From Piscicola geometra (lineage: Eukaryota; Annelida; Clitellata; Hirudinida; Piscicolidae), in NCBI GenBank assembly GCA_943735955.1, contig OX030959.1, forward strand, positions 5,613,241-5,677,240: 64,000 nt of DNA, in the 5' to 3' direction. The translations under genes were made by a program, and so were the position numbers. Positions within the stretch are counted from its first letter, which is position 1, and each line of letters opens with the position of its first letter. This document shows, in pieces, positions 59,497 through 64,000 of this stretch. A model generated the notes under the pieces. It made no database searches. It was given only the letters and a program-made list of their open reading frames with translations, and had not been told where the DNA came from.

Positions 59497-60030
59497 CTAT
59501 TGAAAAAAAAGTATTGAGCTTACATTTCGAATTTAATTTTCAAAACTAGAATGTATATGGTTACCTTATACAATCAATGGAAATTTATTTCATGATTTAA
59601 CTTGTGAAAAAAATAGACAAATTAGCAAATATCTTTAATCTTGAATTATTGAAAAACCTTTGAACATAAAATTTTTTTTTTTTTAAACTAGGGCATATTT
59701 ATTTATATTTTACGATAATCAAAGTATAAAAAAACTTTTAAGGGGCTAAAATAATTATGAAAGTACTTTTGAGTACTTCGTTTCAAAACTTTTTTTCTCG
59801 ATAATATCGTACATTGTCATATTTATGAGAAAGAGAGAAACGAAAATGAATGCAAAAAACTCTAAATCACATTATCGTGTTTTTCCCTTTTTATTGTTTA
59901 TTTCGCTTAGTCGCATGTTTTTTTGCATGTAAACACAAACCTTTCACTAGTATTTCACACTACCAAACGTATAGGTTTCAACACCTTCATATATTACTTA
60001 GATAATAACAACCAAAAAAAATATTTTTTA
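59497..60030. other. AT-rich spacer, nothing recognised
   Basis: No gene or repeat was seen. Confidence 0.5.
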
Positions 60031-60213
60031 GTAATAATAATAATGACGAGCATTATTATAGTGGCGTATAACCCGAACGGGCTTCCAGGCCACTTAGGCT
60101 GCATACTTTCATTTGCGCCTTTGGGTTACTAGGGCATTGGTTGCATTTGAACCTAGGACCTTTCATTATTGGTCAAGCCAAGATACGTTGCCGACTGAGC
60201 TACCCGTTCAACC
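60031..60213 (-). mobile_element. tRNA-derived SINE, family S-A, copy 3 (near full-length)
   Basis: The reverse complement carries GGGTAGCTCAGTCGGCAACG (A-box region), GGTTCAAATGC (B box), the shared body and a tail of ATT units at the low-coordinate end. It is close to copy 2 at 47766-47943, which suggests fairly recent activity. Confidence 0.87.
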
Positions 60214-63200
60214 ATAGTAAAAATGTATGAATTTTTGCAATTCACTCAAATGTTAACTTCTTCGCAAACGCTATCATCTTAATTCTAAATTGAAATATTC
60301 AACATGAGGTATTTATTTCATTTTAATTTATTAAAACAATTTTAAATAGGTTTTAGTGAGTTCTTGACTCAACTATTAGTTATTTGAAATCTTCTAGTTT
60401 TCAAATTATTAGGTCTTTCACGAAAAGAACCTCCCATTTCCAATCTCTAAACACCCACTTCAACTTTCATTAATGGTTGCCCAGTCACAATCGTAAATCA
60501 AGTCGCGGATCGGCCTCTCCAATATATCCTTTAGCGACTTAAGCGTCTTAGTCATTATTATTTTTTTATTTCAAAAAATCTTTTTCAGACTATAATTAAA
60601 AACGAAGAAAATTATTTTTTGGATCTGATTTAGTTATATTATTTCAATGAATCAAGCTTGTCATTAATAATATACTTCAAAACTATCGAAGAATATACTT
60701 TTTTACGAACATTGGAAACGATATAAATAATTAAATAGGCTTTTTTTCGAAAAGACTACTTAAATCATACGCAATGTGCAAAACACGTTAGTTTGATCAT
60801 AAAATACATTAGCGCTCATGGAAATACAAGAGTATATACATTCTTGTTGTATGCACACTATATATTCTATTTTAAACATTTTTTTCAAACATTTTTCAAA
60901 TTATTTATATTGAGGAACAGAAATTCTATTTCTTATAAGAATAAAAAATACCTAAACTCATAAAAAACTCAAATACGTTTTAAAACTGTATATATCAACC
61001 TTAGAAAAATTTTATATTTTCATGAATTATTTGTATTTAATACACAAATACTAATGGGAGAGTTTTTTTATATGACTCGCAAAATCAAGAACATAAAAAC
61101 TAACAATTACTTTTTCAAAGTTTTTAATTTAAAATTTAAACATTTTAATATCTTTTTTTTGAAAATTATAATTGGATTAACAAAGAGTTTAAAATTTCAT
61201 TTAATAATAATATGAATATCAAATTTAATAAAAATCAAATTATATTCGAATGTAAGTGGATAAATTGATAAAATACTTCCTAAAGATCTTCAAAAACCAT
61301 CAGCAAAAACTTTTCAACGTATTTTCAAATATAAACTTTTATTGAAAACGTTTCTTTTACATTAAAAATTTGAGAACAGCTACAACTTAGGCATGAGGTC
61401 GTATTTATAGCTTCTACTTGAATCTCTAAGTCTTTGTTAAACAATGCTATGTTCCATAAGCGGGAACATACAACCATAGTTATATAGAAAATTTCTTTCA
61501 TCACGATGAATGAGTTAAAAATGGTTAGATAATTAGTTTTGATATAATTTTATATACAATAGTAGCAAACAATTATTTTAATAATCATAAATAAATCATT
61601 GAATATCTTAATTACATGATATTATACGTTAAAATAATAATAAAATTGTAAACTTTTGAAATAATCTTTTTTTTGAAAAATCTAATTATTTGAAAAACTA
61701 AACTATTTAGAAAACTAAACGCTTTGTTAAACTAAATTCTTCGAAAATAATTTATTAAAAGCATAAACTACAAGATCAGACATTTAACTAAATCGGCTTC
61801 TTTGCTAAAGATTAATAGTTCAATTTATTTTAACAAGACCTTTCAGATAACCTCAGTAAAGTCTCATTTTACTTTTTTTAAAAATATTTTGTTGTAATAC
61901 AGTTTACAGAACTTTTCTAAACACTAAAAAGATGAACAGATTTATATCCTTTTAGAACTTTTTGATTAATAAATTAAATTATTATTTTTGGATAATAATA
62001 TAATTTTTGATTATTCTCGGTTTTGTATTCTTTATGCTACTAAAAAAATTTTAAATCATTCAATCAACCTAGATCTGAATCTGGAGACGTTAAATTTTCA
62101 AAAATAATAATAATAGTTGCAATTTTGCAAGATTTATTTTTGCTTTTTATTCAAAGACGATTTCCTACTATTTAAGTAATACATATTCATGCAATGCAAA
62201 TATTTTTTGGAAGAACTCTAATAAAAAAATATTGAATATAGTTTTACTTTCATCGAAATTTGACGTATTTTTCATGAAGTAATTAATTATGAATAGTCTA
62301 AAAATTATTACCAAAATTAAAAATATATAAATTTTTACAGTTTTTAAAATTTGTTTAACAACTTATTAAACATTTTGTTTTTATTGAAAAATTTTTTTTT
62401 AATTTCGATTTGGAATAAACGTCTTAGTATGCTTCTTTTTCAAAAAATTGCTTTGGCATGGATTATTTATTTTCAAGTAATCAAGTCTTTTTGAGTATTA
62501 AATATATATTTCATAATTTCACTTTTTAGTATATAAATCACAATAAATCTCTATTTTGGTTGGAATAAAAATATATATTTCTCATCAGCTGGATCAAAAT
62601 AAAATAAAATATCATCCTAAAAATGGGCTTTCAAGGTTTCTCATAGTTTCACTCAATCTCATAATAGTTTTCATGGCTGTTCACTGATTTTTCTATAAAC
62701 TAAAAATCTGTCAAAAATTTAATATAGGAATAAAAGCTGCATTTAATAATATATTGAATTTCATACAAAAACTTCTACTAAAAGGAAATTTAAAAAAAAA
62801 ATAATAATACTTCAACTAAATGGGAAAAAAAATTTTTAAGTACCAATACAATAAAAAATAATGTTATTTTTTAATGTAAAATCCTTTGAAGACCTTAGAT
62901 ATAATTCATACTATAGTTAAATAGATTGAGTTCAACTCCTCTGACACAAACTGTTGGATTTGATGTTTCAGCTTGAAATTTTTTTCTCCATTTATTTAGG
63001 TCTTTATAGCTCTAATTTTAGTTTGTCAATGTGTATTATACGCCTTCTGACTTAAATTTAGACCCTGAGGATAGAATTTCAAAACTTTGTTTTAAGAGGT
63101 TTCAAAAAAAGATACATAGTACAAGCATGAGCCTTTGGTTAGCAGCAGCCATCTTGGCCGCCGCTTTTAACGGTTTATGATTTTGTTGAATAGTTTGTCT

Positions 63201-63257
63201 TCTGATCCAATAATTTTGTTTTTAAACTTCAAACATTAAATCATTATTTACTTATCG
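60214..63257. other. AT-rich intergenic DNA with one GC-richer patch
   Basis: A patch at 60420-60560 is GC-richer, with a short open minus frame (ERPIRDLIYDCDWATIN). I do not recognise it. The remainder shows no feature. Confidence 0.45.
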
Positions 63258-63358
63258 TAAGGATCTGAAGACATATCTGTTTAACAAATTTTTTTACGAG
63301 CGCTCTTGAATTTGAAGAAAGAGCGCTATAGAAATCTATTTGGTTGATTGAGTGATGA
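63258..63358 (+). mobile_element. LINE 3' end: last codons, short UTR and (GATT)n tail
   Basis: The frame reads YRKDLKTYLFNKFFYERS and a stop, matching the KTYLF C-terminus of the LINE inside the Hox exon. GAATTTGAAGAAAGAGCGC and a decayed GATT tail follow, shared with 39585-39684 and 41303-41360. It is a heavily 5'-truncated copy. Confidence 0.8.
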
Positions 63359-63635
63359 AGTGCTGCGTGAATTAAAATTTTGGAAACAGAAACTTTCTCA
63401 GTCTAACTAGAAACTATCAGATATTTAGAAACCAATTAATAGCATTGCTGGTCATCAATAAAAAATCTTCAGTCGCTGGCATCAGTGTTTATAATTATAA
63501 TTATAATCGATAGTTATAATTCATACCCGTAATAGTAATAAAGAATTTCATTGATATCTCAAACTTGATAAGTTAGAAGTATCTCCGCGCTTGGAGAACC
63601 CCACCTTCATACAAACATATACTCATATAATTTGA
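63359..63635. other. AT-rich spacer, nothing recognised
   Basis: It contains a near-palindromic TAATTATAATTATAATCG stretch near 63492-63515, with no gene evidence. Confidence 0.4.
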
Positions 63636-63639
63636 CTGG

Positions 63640-63700
63640 CCCAGCGTTGATTAGTATGCATGCATTTGATTGGTCCACCAATTATAAAATGCACATACAC
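63640..63700 (+). promoter_or_regulatory. Promoter-like patch (CCAAT and TATA boxes), weak
   Basis: GATTGG (inverted CCAAT box) is followed by a second CCAAT and then TTATAAAATGC, a TATA-like box, in a GC-richer patch that also has TATGCATGCATTTG. If real, it would drive a gene to the right, mostly beyond the window. AT-rich DNA makes TATA-like matches common. Confidence 0.2.
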
Positions 63701-64000
63701 ACAAGCACACATCCATAACAATAATTAAAGACAAGTTTCCCATGTTTAAATAGCTGTACGGTAAAAATCGGTAATGCTAATGGTGAAAATAAAATACTTT
63801 AAATATTGCCAATGACTTTTAGTCCTCTGACCAATATTATGCCAAAACATTTTTATTGAACAGTTTCACATAATTTTTTTATATTTATAAAAATGTTTTA
63901 CTAGTAATATGGTGCAAAATATCTTATAAATTTAATATATTCTATTTTACCAATTATTAAGTATTTCACGTAAAAGATAGTGCATCAATTGTTTTTATTC

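Overview
This is a very AT-rich animal (metazoan) window, roughly three quarters A+T by eye. It has long gene-free stretches, a gene with spliced GT-AG introns, LINE and SINE retrotransposons, hAT DNA transposons and microsatellites. The one gene I can identify is an Antennapedia-class Hox gene on the minus strand (20366-28501). It belongs to the Ubx/abd-A class in its lophotrochozoan form (Lox2/Lox4 type): a YPWM hexapeptide sits nine residues before the homeodomain, the homeodomain carries [12 protein letters not shown] and Gln50/Asn51, and a UbdA-like peptide follows it directly. This suggests a spiralian (annelid, mollusc, flatworm, bryozoan or a relative). I cannot name the species.

Layout. 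1-3203: dead non-LTR retrotransposon (endonuclease, reverse transcriptase, terminal zinc knuckle). 3295-4920: hAT transposase remnant, hAT-type non-autonomous element rich in CCGAAA motifs, tRNA-like SINE, and the first (partial) copy of an unclassified repeat called R1 here. 4.9-20 kb: AT-rich DNA with almost no recognisable transposons but several short GC-richer islands. 20.3-28.5 kb: Hox gene, with exon 3, a 121-bp intron splitting homeodomain codon 24, an 88-bp exon 2, a 5.0-kb intron, and a very long Asn-rich exon 1. 28.5-30 kb: 5' flank with a (AGT)n microsatellite of about 315 bp. 30-39.6 kb: AT-rich, nothing recognised. 39.6-64 kb: transposon-bearing flank with three long R1 copies, three copies of a tRNA-derived SINE, LINE 3' ends, one antisense LINE remnant, one coding-like remnant, two weak candidate exons and a promoter-like patch near the right edge.

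Main observation. A 5'-truncated LINE 3' fragment of about 324 bp, with a (TGAT)n tail, lies inside protein-coding exon 1 of the Hox gene, 30 codons after the start. It is flanked by a short direct repeat (ATCAA), shifts the frame and brings stops. Removing the element plus one repeat copy rejoins the two halves exactly in frame. Everything downstream (more than 580 codons of exon 1, plus exons 2 and 3) is open, and the LINE peptide is itself uninterrupted, so the insertion looks young. The window therefore shows a disrupted or N-terminally altered allele of a Hox gene, or a gene rescued by a downstream ATG in good context. This is more striking because the surrounding ~35 kb is otherwise almost free of recognisable mobile elements.
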